NCBI GenBank assembly: GCA_030636255.1
Contig: DAOVXH010000022.1
Coordinates: 1-14,148 of the forward strand
Source of the DNA: Methanomassiliicoccales archaeon
Lineage (GTDB): Archaea > Thermoplasmatota > Thermoplasmata > SG8-5
DNA: 14,148 nucleotides
Reading direction: 5' to 3'
Shown here: piece by piece, positions 1-7,023 of the stretch
Layout of the letters: every line of letters starts with the position of its first letter
How positions within the stretch are numbered: the stretch's first letter is position 1
Position numbers and translations under genes: made by a program
Notes under the pieces: generated by a model
Seen by the model: the letters and a program-made list of their open reading frames with translations, nothing else
Told to the model about the DNA's origin: nothing
Database searches by the model: none

Positions 1-161
1 AATCCAATGATTCCGGGAAATGACATTATTGTTAAGAATATCAATGTTTGAATTACTGAGGCAGTCCATTTATTCTCTGATAAGCCATGATTGTGCAAAT
101 ATAGATTTGCCAAATCATTTTCATCTATCTGGATATCAAATTCATAAACCACTTCAGACAT
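1..161 (-). CDS. N-terminal part of a small membrane protein (runs off the left edge)
   Basis: Reading the minus strand, an open frame begins with ATG at 161-159 and stays open to base 1, giving 53 codons. It starts MSEVVYEF and reaches a hydrophobic run from about residue 38 onward (rich in I, L, F, T, M), probably the first membrane segment. A GGAG ribosome binding site (plus-strand bases 167-170) lies seven bases before the ATG, and a TATA-like stretch sits near 200-211, so the start is well supported. The layout of a short polar strand, a D..L...Y segment and then a membrane helix resembles YcxB-like proteins, but that is only a resemblance in pattern. Most of the protein is missing, so function cannot be assigned. 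It is divergent from the Holliday junction resolvase gene, and the two share an 85-base promoter region. Confidence 0.6.
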   Translation of the reverse strand, partial: MSEVVYEFDIQIDENDLANLYLHNHGLSENKWTASVIQTLIFLTIMSFPGIIG

Positions 162-246
162 GCTTACTCCATAACCTGAATACGATATATCCATTTAATA
201 CTTTATTTACAAAAGATTATTAGATAACTGGCCTATACCCAGTGCC

Positions 247-759
247 ATGTCCTACAGTCAATATGAACGCGAATTAAAATTCATTCTCCACGGTGACGAG
301 GAATTTATCCGGAAAAAGATTAAGGCATTTGATTCAGATACTCATTTCAATTACCTGAAGATTCTGGAAAAGCCCTTCATAGTGATAAGAGCGGCTGGCT
401 CATTGGGAGTGGATTTGGTTGCCATTCGCGGCGATATTTCGTTTCCAATAGAGGTAAAATTTTCTGCAAAAAAAGTACTTCATTTAAGCAATACCCAGCA
501 CTTGATTCAACAGGCCCATGAGCTTCGGGAGGAATGTGAACGGGCAAAGATGTTTCCAATCTATGCACATAGACTGAAAGGAGTAAGGGGAGAGGATCCC
601 TGGCGCATATCCACAATAGAAATTGATGGACTATCTGGTAGCAATAAAACCCTGAATAGAAGAATTCCAAAGGTGCATACAACAAAGGGCGGCAATATTA
701 CTCTGAGATGGGAAGATGGGATGCCGCTCAATAAATTCATTGATTATCTTTGTCATTGA
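247..759 (+). CDS. hjc: Archaeal Holliday junction resolvase Hjc, enlarged form
   Basis: This is a structure-specific endonuclease that cuts four-way DNA junctions symmetrically during recombination and fork repair, acting as a dimer. The family signature is visible in order: YERE with catalytic Glu9, then the RAAGS block at 48-52, Asp56 in the VDLVA segment, and the E-x-K pair Glu69/Lys71 in the IEVKF strand. These are the expected metal-binding and catalytic residues of the type II restriction-like nuclease fold. The protein is 170 residues, while classical Hjc is around 120-140. The extra length includes a longer stretch between YERE and RAAGS (about 39 residues from Glu9) and a longer C-terminus. 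No good ribosome binding site precedes the ATG. A TATA-like ttattag around 218-224 would suit a leaderless transcript. It stands alone, not in an obvious recombination operon. Confidence 0.88.
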   Translation: MSYSQYERELKFILHGDEEFIRKKIKAFDSDTHFNYLKILEKPFIVIRAAGSLGVDLVAIRGDISFPIEVKFSAKKVLHLSNTQHLIQQAHELREECERAKMFPIYAHRLKGVRGEDPWRISTIEIDGLSGSNKTLNRRIPKVHTTKGGNITLRWEDGMPLNKFIDYLCH

Positions 760-901
760 GCATATCCTTGCTAATCTTCGCAACTAATCTATATTGGCGG
801 AGATGATTTTAAGTAAAATCTAACTTATTCTCAATAATATCGCGATTTTGAAAATTATATGGGGAGAATAATTCTAAATAACATACTAAAAAAGAAAAGT
901 A

Positions 902-910
902 AGCTTTATG
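902..910 (+). promoter_or_regulatory. TATA-like box of the secreted-protein gene
   Basis: The stretch agctttatg fits an archaeal TATA box. It would place transcription start near 928-932, right at the foot of the GC-rich hairpin at 929-944. The leader would then be about 55-60 bases, which leaves room for the strong AAGGAGG ribosome binding site at 974-980. Inferred from sequence only. Confidence 0.4.
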
Positions 911-928
911 TAGAAGTGTTACAATCGG

Positions 929-944
929 CTTCCCCTCGGGGAAG
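929..944 (+). promoter_or_regulatory. GC-rich hairpin in the 5' leader of the secreted-protein gene
   Basis: CTTCCC and GGGAAG form a perfect 6-bp stem around the tetraloop CTCG. The hairpin is probably at or near the mRNA 5' end given the TATA box 20-25 bases before it. The 3' arm (GGGAAGAG) could also pair imperfectly with CTCTTTTCC at 961-969, just before the ribosome binding site. A 5' stabilising hairpin is the simplest reading. Confidence 0.4.
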
Positions 945-987
945 AGAAATTGAGAGAAATCTCTTTTCCAGATAAGGAGGAAAAATA

Positions 988-1725
988 ATGAAAATAAACA
1001 AAATGTTTGCAAGTATATTAGCATTCTCAATGGTATTCATGACCATGGGAATAGTGACCGCGGAAGTTGGGGATTCTGTATCCTCAGATAATTGGGTTGT
1101 TATAGATCCCATTATACCAATTCCAAATCCATTGCCAGGTGAAAATTATGTCTGGACAGAGGAAATGACCTACGAAGTTGGAGAAGCAATTGATGTTTTC
1201 GTATATCTTCCAGGTGGTTCAAATTACATTCGTTACATAGAGGTAGTCAATATTGATGACGGAAAGTACTATGTCTTCAGCCCTTATGTGTTATGTGCTA
1301 TGAATTCCCCTGGTGTATATACTGTCACATGGCACCAGATAACTAATTTTCCCTATAATGTTGAGTACTGGGAAAACTCTTATGGCATTGACATAACTGA
1401 ACAGGATTATGGAACCCAGGTTCCTGAAGGCACATACAGGATTGATTGGTATGGAGCCAGCACTTACATAGTCATCGGAGATGGTGATTTGGACATTGAG
1501 GACCTTCCAGAGGAGGCATTCGAGCCAGGCGCACAGAATGCTCTGGAATCAAAGTTCGATGTCGTAGAGAAGCTGATGGATGCAGGCAAGTATAACATTG
1601 CCATCAACAAGCTGACAAAGGACATACTGCCCTTCATAGAGAACAGAGTATCAGACCCAGATATCCAGATTCTATTGCAGAACTATGCAAATGAGCTGAT
1701 TGATATTTGCGAAGAAAATCTCTGA
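988..1725 (+). CDS. Secreted protein with signal peptide and C-terminal helical domain
   Basis: The first 26 residues form a typical export signal: lysines near the start, a hydrophobic core, and a likely cleavage site after TA, before EVGDSV. The middle part (about 30-170) is rich in Tyr, Trp, Pro, Gly and alternating hydrophobics, as in beta-sandwich extracellular domains. A PIIPIPNPLPG linker lies near residue 40. From about 175 to 245 the composition changes to amphipathic helices (segments ALESKFDVVEKLMDAGKY and INKLTKDILPFIENRV). This resembles the small helical C-terminal domains found on many archaeal and bacterial secreted proteins, such as FIMAH-like modules. The start is fixed by AAGGAGG at 974-980, seven bases before the ATG, and a strong hairpin terminator follows. 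A monocistronic, probably well-expressed surface or secreted protein; its ligand or substrate is unknown. Confidence 0.75.
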   Translation: MKINKMFASILAFSMVFMTMGIVTAEVGDSVSSDNWVVIDPIIPIPNPLPGENYVWTEEMTYEVGEAIDVFVYLPGGSNYIRYIEVVNIDDGKYYVFSPYVLCAMNSPGVYTVTWHQITNFPYNVEYWENSYGIDITEQDYGTQVPEGTYRIDWYGASTYIVIGDGDLDIEDLPEEAFEPGAQNALESKFDVVEKLMDAGKYNIAINKLTKDILPFIENRVSDPDIQILLQNYANELIDICEENL

Positions 1726-1739
1726 AACAACCTTAAAAT

Positions 1740-1775
1740 GGGGAGCCAACCGCTCCCCTCTTTAATTTATTTTAA
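1740..1775 (+). terminator. Hairpin plus T-rich tail after the secreted-protein gene
   Basis: GGGGAGC (1740-1746) pairs perfectly with GCTCCCC (1752-1758) around a five-base loop. A T-rich tail (tctttaatttatttt) follows. It lies 15 bases after the stop codon. Confidence 0.75.
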
Positions 1776-1802
1776 TCATTAATATGATGCTATACTTTTT
1801 TG

Positions 1803-1825
1803 AAAATCTGGTGCTATTGAGCATC
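1803..1825 (-). terminator. Possible weak terminator of the minus-strand gene 1848-2252
   Basis: Bases 1810-1815 and 1820-1825 pair as a 6-bp stem with one G-T wobble around a four-base loop. On the minus strand this is followed by an ATTTTC stretch. It lies about 22 bases beyond the stop codon. The stem is short, so this is a suggestion only. Confidence 0.3.
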
Positions 1826-1847
1826 ACCTTGATGACTTTGTCACTAA

Positions 1848-2252
1848 TCATTCCGAAGGAAGCGTTTTCCCATCAAAAAATCCGTCCAGGCCGGTTATAA
1901 TATCCTTTTCACGCACATGGCCTATTGACTTAAGGATATTATTTGGGTTGTACGTATCAAGTATAGCAGTGAGGGTGCAGGTCTTTTTTGTTCCTTCAAT
2001 GTTCACTTCTAGCATACTGAGAACATCCTTGTCCTCTAGGTCTTCCAGCCGTCTGTATTTTGAATTGCATATGTCGCCAGTGCCGGTCTTGTATGCATTG
2101 TAATATATCTGGCCCCAGCCATTGCTTTTCAGGTACTCGTGAATCTTTAGATATAATGGACATCTGGGCCCATGCTCGAATGGCTTACCAGCTGTTTTAG
2201 TACATGAATGAAAATGATATTTTCTCTTTTCCACACTACTCTCTCCAACCAT
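1848..2252 (-). CDS. Protein of unknown function with an N-terminal His/Cys cluster
   Basis: I do not recognise this 134-residue protein. Its N-terminal part contains YHFHSC (His13, His15, Cys17), then His27 and Cys31 in an EHGPRCPLY segment. Further cysteines lie at about 62 and 88. This spacing could bind a metal, but no named zinc-finger pattern fits. The middle is polar and charged (RRLEDLEDKDVLS), and the C-terminal half looks like an alternating strand/helix domain. There is no signal peptide or membrane segment, so it is probably cytoplasmic. A TATA-like stretch (plus-strand gataaaactt, 2270-2279) is centred 22-23 bases before the ATG and no ribosome binding site is visible, which suggests a leaderless mRNA and supports this start. 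It follows the membrane operon on the same strand with its own promoter. Confidence 0.6.
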   Translation of the reverse strand: MVGESSVEKRKYHFHSCTKTAGKPFEHGPRCPLYLKIHEYLKSNGWGQIYYNAYKTGTGDICNSKYRRLEDLEDKDVLSMLEVNIEGTKKTCTLTAILDTYNPNNILKSIGHVREKDIITGLDGFFDGKTLPSE

Positions 2253-2269
2253 GTATAGGTATGGGGATA

Positions 2270-2279
2270 GATAAAACTT
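2270..2279 (-). promoter_or_regulatory. TATA-like box for the His/Cys protein (leaderless)
   Basis: On the minus strand this reads aagttttatc, centred 22-23 bases upstream of the ATG at 2252. This is slightly closer than the usual archaeal TATA-to-start distance for a leaderless transcript, but compatible with it. Confidence 0.45.
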
Positions 2280-2289
2280 ATGCGGTAAT

Positions 2290-2730
2290 TTAGGAAGCTT
2301 GATTAATTTCCTTTCTGTAAGTTTTCCATTCCAGTGTGTAGTAAATCATATTGAACACAGCCACAAAGAGAATTACCACTACATATTTCCAGAGATGCAG
2401 GGTGAACTCATATTCCCCCCATGACTGAGTGATGCTTAGACCTCCTCCAATAAATGCAAATAGCCATAGCACTGTGAACACCACATATGTTATGTCCAGG
2501 AAAAAGGTCATATTATGGCCTTTGGGGTAGCGAATACTTGCCTGAGATATCAGCACCAGAATGATTGCAAGTGGCACGAACCAGTAGACCATTGTTACGA
2601 AACGTTCCTTGGATAATTCTGGATAGGTGGCGATTATTATGAAAATTGCAGTCAGCGGTATTATCAGATAGAATAGCAGCGCGATAATTGCTTTTATGGA
2701 TATTCGTCTATCAGTTGCTGGCATAGACAA
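2290..2730 (-). CDS. Four-helix integral membrane protein, second gene of a two-gene operon
   Basis: The 146 residues hold four clear hydrophobic segments, at roughly 14-36, 46-66, 77-99 and 110-133. They are joined by short loops, and the protein ends in a charged tail (EWKTYRKEINQ). No catalytic or transport motif is visible, so I can only call it a small polytopic membrane protein. Its start lies inside the end of the upstream gene (20-base overlap, 2711-2730), which implies cotranscription and probably translational coupling. The partner is a single-anchor extracellular protein, so the two may form a membrane complex; that is inference from overlap alone. Not recognised as a named family. 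Confidence 0.65.
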   Translation of the reverse strand: MSMPATDRRISIKAIIALLFYLIIPLTAIFIIIATYPELSKERFVTMVYWFVPLAIILVLISQASIRYPKGHNMTFFLDITYVVFTVLWLFAFIGGGLSITQSWGEYEFTLHLWKYVVVILFVAVFNMIYYTLEWKTYRKEINQAS

Positions 2731-3547
2731 CTTTCACCTCCTGGACGTTTATCACCACAATGTCATTCACAATTCCAAAGGTCATACTGTATTCAAGCAT
2801 AATGTTCCCGGAAAGGGCATCCACCGGAATGGTAATAGCGCACTCAAGTTCCCGCAATTCTCCAGAAGAATTTTGGCCAGTAACAAGAATCTCATAGCCG
2901 TCCTCCGAGGCATAATAGAACTCATCAACCTCCATTAGGTATTCAACAGCAGTCTTCTGAATATCCCATATTTGCTGGTCAATGGCCATTGAATAAGATC
3001 CAAAGGCACCAAGTATCCAGGGCATTATGTCATGCTCAGGAGCATAGCTGGAAAGTGGGGCAATCCAGTCACGATCAAGGGTTTCATCAACAGTCAGGTG
3101 GATGAGGCCGAACATGTATTCAGCATCAATGTCAACCACAAGACTCAGTGTGGTGTCCATGTAAAGAAGTGTGAGCCAGTTCTCCAGCTCAATATCGTTT
3201 AGGGATATGTCCAGAATTATGTCAAATTTCTTGTCAGAACCACTGGACACTGCCAGATCTTTTTCCTCATAATTCAGAAGCTCCTTGCCCTGGCCAGTAA
3301 TAATTCTGGCATTGATATCTATGTTCTCAATATCATAGGCACCGTGATTTTTGACAGTGAACTCAGACATTATTATCATCTTCATGTCCACAGGGTCGAT
3401 TGCCCATGTGTATTGGCCTTCATCGGGAATTTCCAGTTCAATTCCATGGGTCATAACTGTCAGGAGATTGCACATGGTCAGGGTTCCAAGCATCACGCTC
3501 ATTGTGATTGCTGCTATCCTGATAAGTCTCAATTTTTCCTTGTTCAT
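2711..3547 (-). CDS. Membrane-anchored extracytoplasmic protein, first gene of a two-gene operon
   Basis: This 278-residue protein starts with a positively charged N-terminus (MNKEKLRLIR) and one hydrophobic segment at about 11-31, best read as an uncleaved membrane anchor or signal. The remainder is beta-rich and outside the membrane. The segment around 58-80 (EFTVKNHGAYDIENIDINARI) resembles LEA14/WHy-like domains that have a conserved core describing 'normal, then derived' strands, but I hold this loosely. A second beta-rich part at about 210-275 has similar character. AGGAG in the minus-strand leader, about eight bases before the ATG, supports the start. Its 3' end overlaps the four-helix membrane protein by 20 bases. 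A near-perfect palindrome about 60-90 bases upstream of the ATG may be its operator. Function unknown. Confidence 0.65.
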   Translation of the reverse strand: MNKEKLRLIRIAAITMSVMLGTLTMCNLLTVMTHGIELEIPDEGQYTWAIDPVDMKMIIMSEFTVKNHGAYDIENIDINARIITGQGKELLNYEEKDLAVSSGSDKKFDIILDISLNDIELENWLTLLYMDTTLSLVVDIDAEYMFGLIHLTVDETLDRDWIAPLSSYAPEHDIMPWILGAFGSYSMAIDQQIWDIQKTAVEYLMEVDEFYYASEDGYEILVTGQNSSGELRELECAITIPVDALSGNIMLEYSMTFGIVNDIVVINVQEVKVVYASN

Positions 3548-3602
3548 TTTTAAATCTCCTATTGTTAAATTTCATTTAATCTGGACTAAAATCAAGCATT
3601 TG

Positions 3603-3639
3603 CCAATAGTGATACGTGTTAACATGTGTCACTATTTGG
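3603..3639. promoter_or_regulatory. Near-perfect palindrome upstream of the membrane operon (candidate operator)
   Basis: AATAGTGA (3605-3612) and TCACTATT (3629-3636) are perfect inverted arms. The 16 bases between them continue the symmetry around a central GTTAAC with only two G-T exceptions. CC/GG pairs extend it outward past a single bulge. It lies 56 bases upstream of the ATG at 3547. The two-fold symmetry suits a dimeric repressor, although it could also fold as RNA. Confidence 0.5.
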
Positions 3640-3982
3640 TTGTTACTCTGAAATAGAGAACTGGCTTCCTAAAATTTCAGGGCGTCATATTGCACCTTAG
3701 TCTTGGATAAATTCAAGTTCAGTCAATGATAGAGGCAGGTCTTACTACCCCTATACCTAATATGTAATCGGCCTTATTTAGATTTTTTGATAGTTATTTC
3801 ATCAACCGTGAAATATTAATTTACAGCCTTAGCCTGGCTAAAAATACCTATTTAACGACAACAATAAAAAAGCTCGTTGAACATGCCTACATACAAAAAG
3901 AAGCAAAATGTTCGACAATGACATGATAACGGAAAGTAATTCAATTAAATGTCATGCTGTTCACAACAGTCAGAAAGCAATA

Positions 3983-4024
3983 GCTGGATGCTATAACTGA
4001 ATAGAATCAGATATAGCATCTGGC
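3983..4024. repeat. 18-bp near-perfect hairpin
   Basis: The arms 3983-4000 and 4007-4024 pair along 18 positions with one mismatch (A-A) and two G-T wobbles, around a six-base loop ATAGAA. The core arms read GATGCTATA and TATAGCATC. It lies between the infB terminator and the membrane operon promoter. It has no T-run, so it is not a standard terminator. Confidence 0.65.
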
Positions 4025-4049
4025 ATGATTATCAATTAGAGTACAGACA

Positions 4050-4095
4050 AAATCAAAAATTCCGCAATCGCATATTATCTATGAACGGATTGCGG
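4050..4095 (-). terminator. Terminator of infB (minus strand)
   Basis: On the minus strand, three bases after the stop codon, CCGCAATC and GATTGCGG form a perfect 8-bp stem (plus-strand arms 4062-4069 and 4088-4095). The sequence AATTTTTGATTTTG follows. The loop is long (18 bases). On the plus strand the same stem is followed by only four T's, so any activity there would be weaker. Confidence 0.65.
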
Positions 4096-4097
4096 TT

Positions 4098-5864
4098 TTA
4101 CATGCCCCAGAACTTATCGTCTTTTCTTTTAATTATGCAGACCTGCTCCAGAACATCCTTTTCATCAAAGTTTAGGTCCATCTTGTTAAGTTCCTTACAA
4201 TGTGAACCAGGAATATCAACATATAGAATCATATCAACATCTATCTGGCGTCCGCAAGTAGCACCGTCAATGGCAACTGCAACCTCTGCACCGGAGATTG
4301 CCTCTTTCTTGGTATCATCTCCACTCCTGATGCTCTTTATCTTGCCAACCTCTCGACCATCCTCACGAATAAGACGCTGGCCAATCCTGATGCGACCTGC
4401 AAGAATTCGAACACCAACAATTGCTGGTTTGCTGACCCTGAATATGCAGTCAGGCAGAATTTTCATCTTACCAGGATATACCATTTCCTTGCGAGAATCA
4501 GTTTCCAGTTCCCGCTTTTTCTCGGAGAGCCATTCCTCATAGTCCTCTATGAGTTTGTAAACAATGTCACCCTGAATGAGCTTTACATCATTGTCCAGAA
4601 GCGCCTCCTTGGCATCTGGTAAAACGTTCACATTGAATGCGAATATTACTCGTCTGGTTGGGTCTGTCTTGGCAGCGGTTTCGATTATGTCTCTTCGAGA
4701 GATGTCGCCAATCTCTGCCTTTCTGATTGGAATTTCTTTATCTTTAGCTTCGAATGCCAGGCCCTCCAATGAACCAATGGCATCTGCCTTGACTATGACA
4801 CCATCTTCCTGTGTCTCGATGCATAGCTGGCTTTCCTGCCCTAGTTCATCAACTACACATTCCAAATCAATGTTTGCAACCCTGATAATGCCGCCAGCCA
4901 CTGCGCCAGTAATATCCTGGGCAACTAACTTTACTCCAGAGGCGGCGGTGATGCATTCCACAGAGTCAAAGCGTTCTCTGGGGTCACGTATCTCATCCAG
5001 TGGTTTTGGCTTGAGTATTGCCTTTACCTTGGTTACCTTTGGTATACCGGAAGTTCCAAGGACAATTGTGTCACCCTTGTTCATTGAGCCCTTGTAGAGA
5101 ATTACATCCATTGTTGGGCCAAGACCTTTTTCCTCCTTGATTTCAAGGATAGTGCCTTCTCCAGGGCCGGACTCATCAGTCCAAAGTGCCTCTTCCAGAA
5201 AACGCTGGGCCAGTCCCACAAGTATTGTGAGAATATCAGCCACACCCTCGCCGGTCTTGGCACTCATTGGCACAAGTGCCATGTTCTTTGTAAAATCAGA
5301 AATTTTATCATATCTATCTGCGGAAAATCCCATATCATAGAGCTTTCCAACAATGTCATAGATTCTCTTTTCCACAAGTTGCTGGACCGCCTTGTTCTGC
5401 TTTTTTACAGATATGATGAACGGTTCTCCCTTGTGTGCTCTCCAGCCATAGGTTAGGTCGACCTTGTTCAGCGCTACAATGAAAGGTGTTTTTGCCCGTT
5501 TTAGAATATTAATGGATTCTATTGTTTGTGGCTTCAAGCCCTCATTAATATCAATTACAAGAATTGCCATATCAGCCAGTGTTCCGCCTCTTGACCTGAG
5601 AGTTGTAAATGAATGATGGCCAGGCGTATCAATAAACAGCAGACCGGGAATGCTCAGGTTCTGTTTTTTCATCAGTGGCCCGCAGACCTTGTAGATTGCT
5701 TCGACAGGAACTTCTGTTGCGCCAATATGCTGGGTAATGGCCCCTGCTTCCCTGGATACAACTGTTGAACCTCTGATATAATCCAGTAGGCTGGTTTTTC
5801 CATGGTCCACATGGCCCAAAACGCTGACTATTGGCTGCCTGATTGATGATTTACATTCTTCCAT
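4098..5864 (-). CDS. infB: Translation initiation factor aIF5B (IF-2 family GTPase)
   Basis: This is the ribosome-dependent GTPase that promotes initiator tRNA placement and subunit joining. At 588 residues it matches the compact archaeal form without the long N-terminal extension of bacterial IF2 or eukaryotic eIF5B. The GTPase motifs are intact: GHVDHGKT (17-24), the switch I segment GAITQHIGAT (41-50), DTPGHHSF (79-86), NKVD (133-136) and a SAKTGEG-type G5 near 204-210. A beta-barrel domain II follows (roughly 230-335), then the alpha/beta domain III, a charged helix near 440-465 (EEWLSEKKRELE), and the C-terminal barrel ending KFWGM. GGGGAG lies about eight bases before the ATG, so the start is sound. 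It is separated by only 33 bases from trm1 upstream and is probably cotranscribed with it. A hairpin terminator follows the stop. Confidence 0.96.
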   Translation of the reverse strand: MEECKSSIRQPIVSVLGHVDHGKTSLLDYIRGSTVVSREAGAITQHIGATEVPVEAIYKVCGPLMKKQNLSIPGLLFIDTPGHHSFTTLRSRGGTLADMAILVIDINEGLKPQTIESINILKRAKTPFIVALNKVDLTYGWRAHKGEPFIISVKKQNKAVQQLVEKRIYDIVGKLYDMGFSADRYDKISDFTKNMALVPMSAKTGEGVADILTILVGLAQRFLEEALWTDESGPGEGTILEIKEEKGLGPTMDVILYKGSMNKGDTIVLGTSGIPKVTKVKAILKPKPLDEIRDPRERFDSVECITAASGVKLVAQDITGAVAGGIIRVANIDLECVVDELGQESQLCIETQEDGVIVKADAIGSLEGLAFEAKDKEIPIRKAEIGDISRRDIIETAAKTDPTRRVIFAFNVNVLPDAKEALLDNDVKLIQGDIVYKLIEDYEEWLSEKKRELETDSRKEMVYPGKMKILPDCIFRVSKPAIVGVRILAGRIRIGQRLIREDGREVGKIKSIRSGDDTKKEAISGAEVAVAIDGATCGRQIDVDMILYVDIPGSHCKELNKMDLNFDEKDVLEQVCIIKRKDDKFWGM

Positions 5865-5897
5865 GATAAACTCCCCAATTGGAAAGCCATATTAAAA

Positions 5898-6989
5898 TTA
5901 TCGCTTCTTGAAAAGTTTCTTTATTTGAGTCAATCCAGCATTAGTACGAAAACCTTTCCGATTATAATGAACACCAGATGCTTCAAAGCCTTTCTTTCTC
6001 AGCTCATCAACAAGGGAATCTGTCTTTTGTGGCGGGGATTCAAATAAGCTGGCTACCTCGTCCATGTGATAATGATATGGTGGTTGTGATATTTCACTAT
6101 CAAGGTTCTGAAGTATTTTTTGCGACTCCTTTGTAAGGGATTCATCCCAGTGTTTTAGCATGCGTTTCACAATTGCAGAGTCACAAAGATTGCCGGTCCA
6201 CAGAGGCCCAACATAATCTTCTTTGGGCTGCGATTCATGGACTGAATAACCCTTCTTTTTATCCCACTGGACATATCCAATATTTTCCAGAGAGGCATTT
6301 GCTGTCCTTGCACCTTTTTTCTTGCGGAAGAATGCTCTGAAATAATGGCCGTGATAATATGCAAGAACCGGCTCAAGACCATAATCATGCACTGCTGCCC
6401 GGCGAACCGTGTTCCCAACCAGTATTCGGAGTCCAAATTCATGACAGCACCCGGATTTCATAGGCCTGGCCAGATATCTTCTCTGGCAGGTTTCGGGCTT
6501 TGCGCCGCATAATGGTGCTGTATCGGTTGCAGTAATGGACATTATTCCGCCCTTGGATGTTCGGCGGACTGCCAGATCCACAAATTTCACTGGAGAGCCA
6601 AAGGGGTCAATCTCTATCCATTCATAGCCACTATTGCTGAGAAGGGCATTGAATTCCATATTGCTGGCACTGGCATTTTTCAGCTTATTGGCCTTGATGT
6701 TCTTCTTGATTGTTTGAAAAGCGTCCTCACTCAGGTCATTAATTTGAATTTCCAGGTCTGCATCAATTTCATTGGCCAGGCGGATTCCCTTTGCTCCGGT
6801 CCCTCCCAGAGCGTCAAGAACATTCCACCCTGGCTTTGCAACTGCCTTGCCAAAGAGCACAGTGATATCGCGATTGCTTCGCATTGCTGGGTTGTAGAAT
6901 ATTTTCGCTTTGGAAGCTGGCCCTATGTCCTTTCCAGTGTCAGGAACAACAAGTTTTGTCTGGCCTTCGATAATTGTGCTAAGGGTCAT
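5898..6989 (-). CDS. trm1: tRNA (guanine26-N2)-dimethyltransferase Trm1
   Basis: This SAM-dependent enzyme methylates G26 at the D-arm/anticodon-arm hinge of tRNA, making m2G and m2,2G. The sequence shows the family blocks in order: FYNPAMRSNRD (31-41), the SAM-binding loop LDALGGTGAKG (58-68), the acidic strand NDLSED (84-89), the catalytic DPFGSP (128-133), and ATDTAPLCG (154-162). Cysteines follow at 168 and in a GCCHE segment at 180-184. The C-terminal Trm1-specific domain reaches to 363 residues, the normal archaeal size. On the minus strand a TTTTTTAA box is centred 26-27 bases before the ATG and there is no ribosome binding site, so the transcript is probably leaderless. infB follows after 33 bases in the same direction, which links tRNA maturation with initiation in one likely transcript. 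Confidence 0.95.
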   Translation of the reverse strand: MTLSTIIEGQTKLVVPDTGKDIGPASKAKIFYNPAMRSNRDITVLFGKAVAKPGWNVLDALGGTGAKGIRLANEIDADLEIQINDLSEDAFQTIKKNIKANKLKNASASNMEFNALLSNSGYEWIEIDPFGSPVKFVDLAVRRTSKGGIMSITATDTAPLCGAKPETCQRRYLARPMKSGCCHEFGLRILVGNTVRRAAVHDYGLEPVLAYYHGHYFRAFFRKKKGARTANASLENIGYVQWDKKKGYSVHESQPKEDYVGPLWTGNLCDSAIVKRMLKHWDESLTKESQKILQNLDSEISQPPYHYHMDEVASLFESPPQKTDSLVDELRKKGFEASGVHYNRKGFRTNAGLTQIKKLFKKR

Positions 6990-7012
6990 TAAACCGTGGA
7001 AATGTTACTGGG

Positions 7013-7020
7013 TTAAAAAA
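7013..7020 (-). promoter_or_regulatory. TATA-like box for trm1-infB
   Basis: The plus-strand ttaaaaaa, read as TTTTTTAA on the minus strand, is centred about 27 bases upstream of the trm1 ATG at 6989. The G-rich repeat at 7024-7040 sits immediately upstream of it, so the repeat could affect this promoter. Confidence 0.45.
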
Positions 7021-7023
7021 GTA

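Larger units (their letters stand above)
3548..4097. other. 550-base intergenic region rich in inverted repeats, no convincing gene
   Basis: Both flanking genes read leftward. The gap should hold the promoter of the membrane operon on its left side and the infB terminator on its right. Besides the palindrome at 3603-3639 and the hairpins at 3983-4024 and 4062-4095, smaller pairings are visible: GTTGAACAT against ATGTTCGAC (about 3875-3916), ATGACAT (3918-3924) against ATGTCAT (3949-3955), and CTGTT/AACAG (3957-3969). Open frames are short and lack ribosome binding sites. No tRNA or T-loop signature was found. A structured non-coding RNA around 3860-4100 is possible but unproven. Confidence 0.45.

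Noticed and set aside
20..223. A plus-strand open frame at the left edge
   Set aside because: The minus strand carries a frame with a ribosome binding site and a membrane-protein pattern in the same place. The plus frame lacks a ribosome binding site and runs into the hjc promoter.
3908..4000. A 30-codon plus-strand frame in the long gap
   Set aside because: It has no clear ribosome binding site, ends inside the 18-bp hairpin, and its composition (MFDNDMITESNS...) shows no domain-like pattern.
4576..5097. A plus-strand Ser/Thr/Ala-rich open frame opposite infB
   Set aside because: It is antisense to an unambiguous aIF5B coding sequence, and the low-complexity residues are typical of shadow frames.
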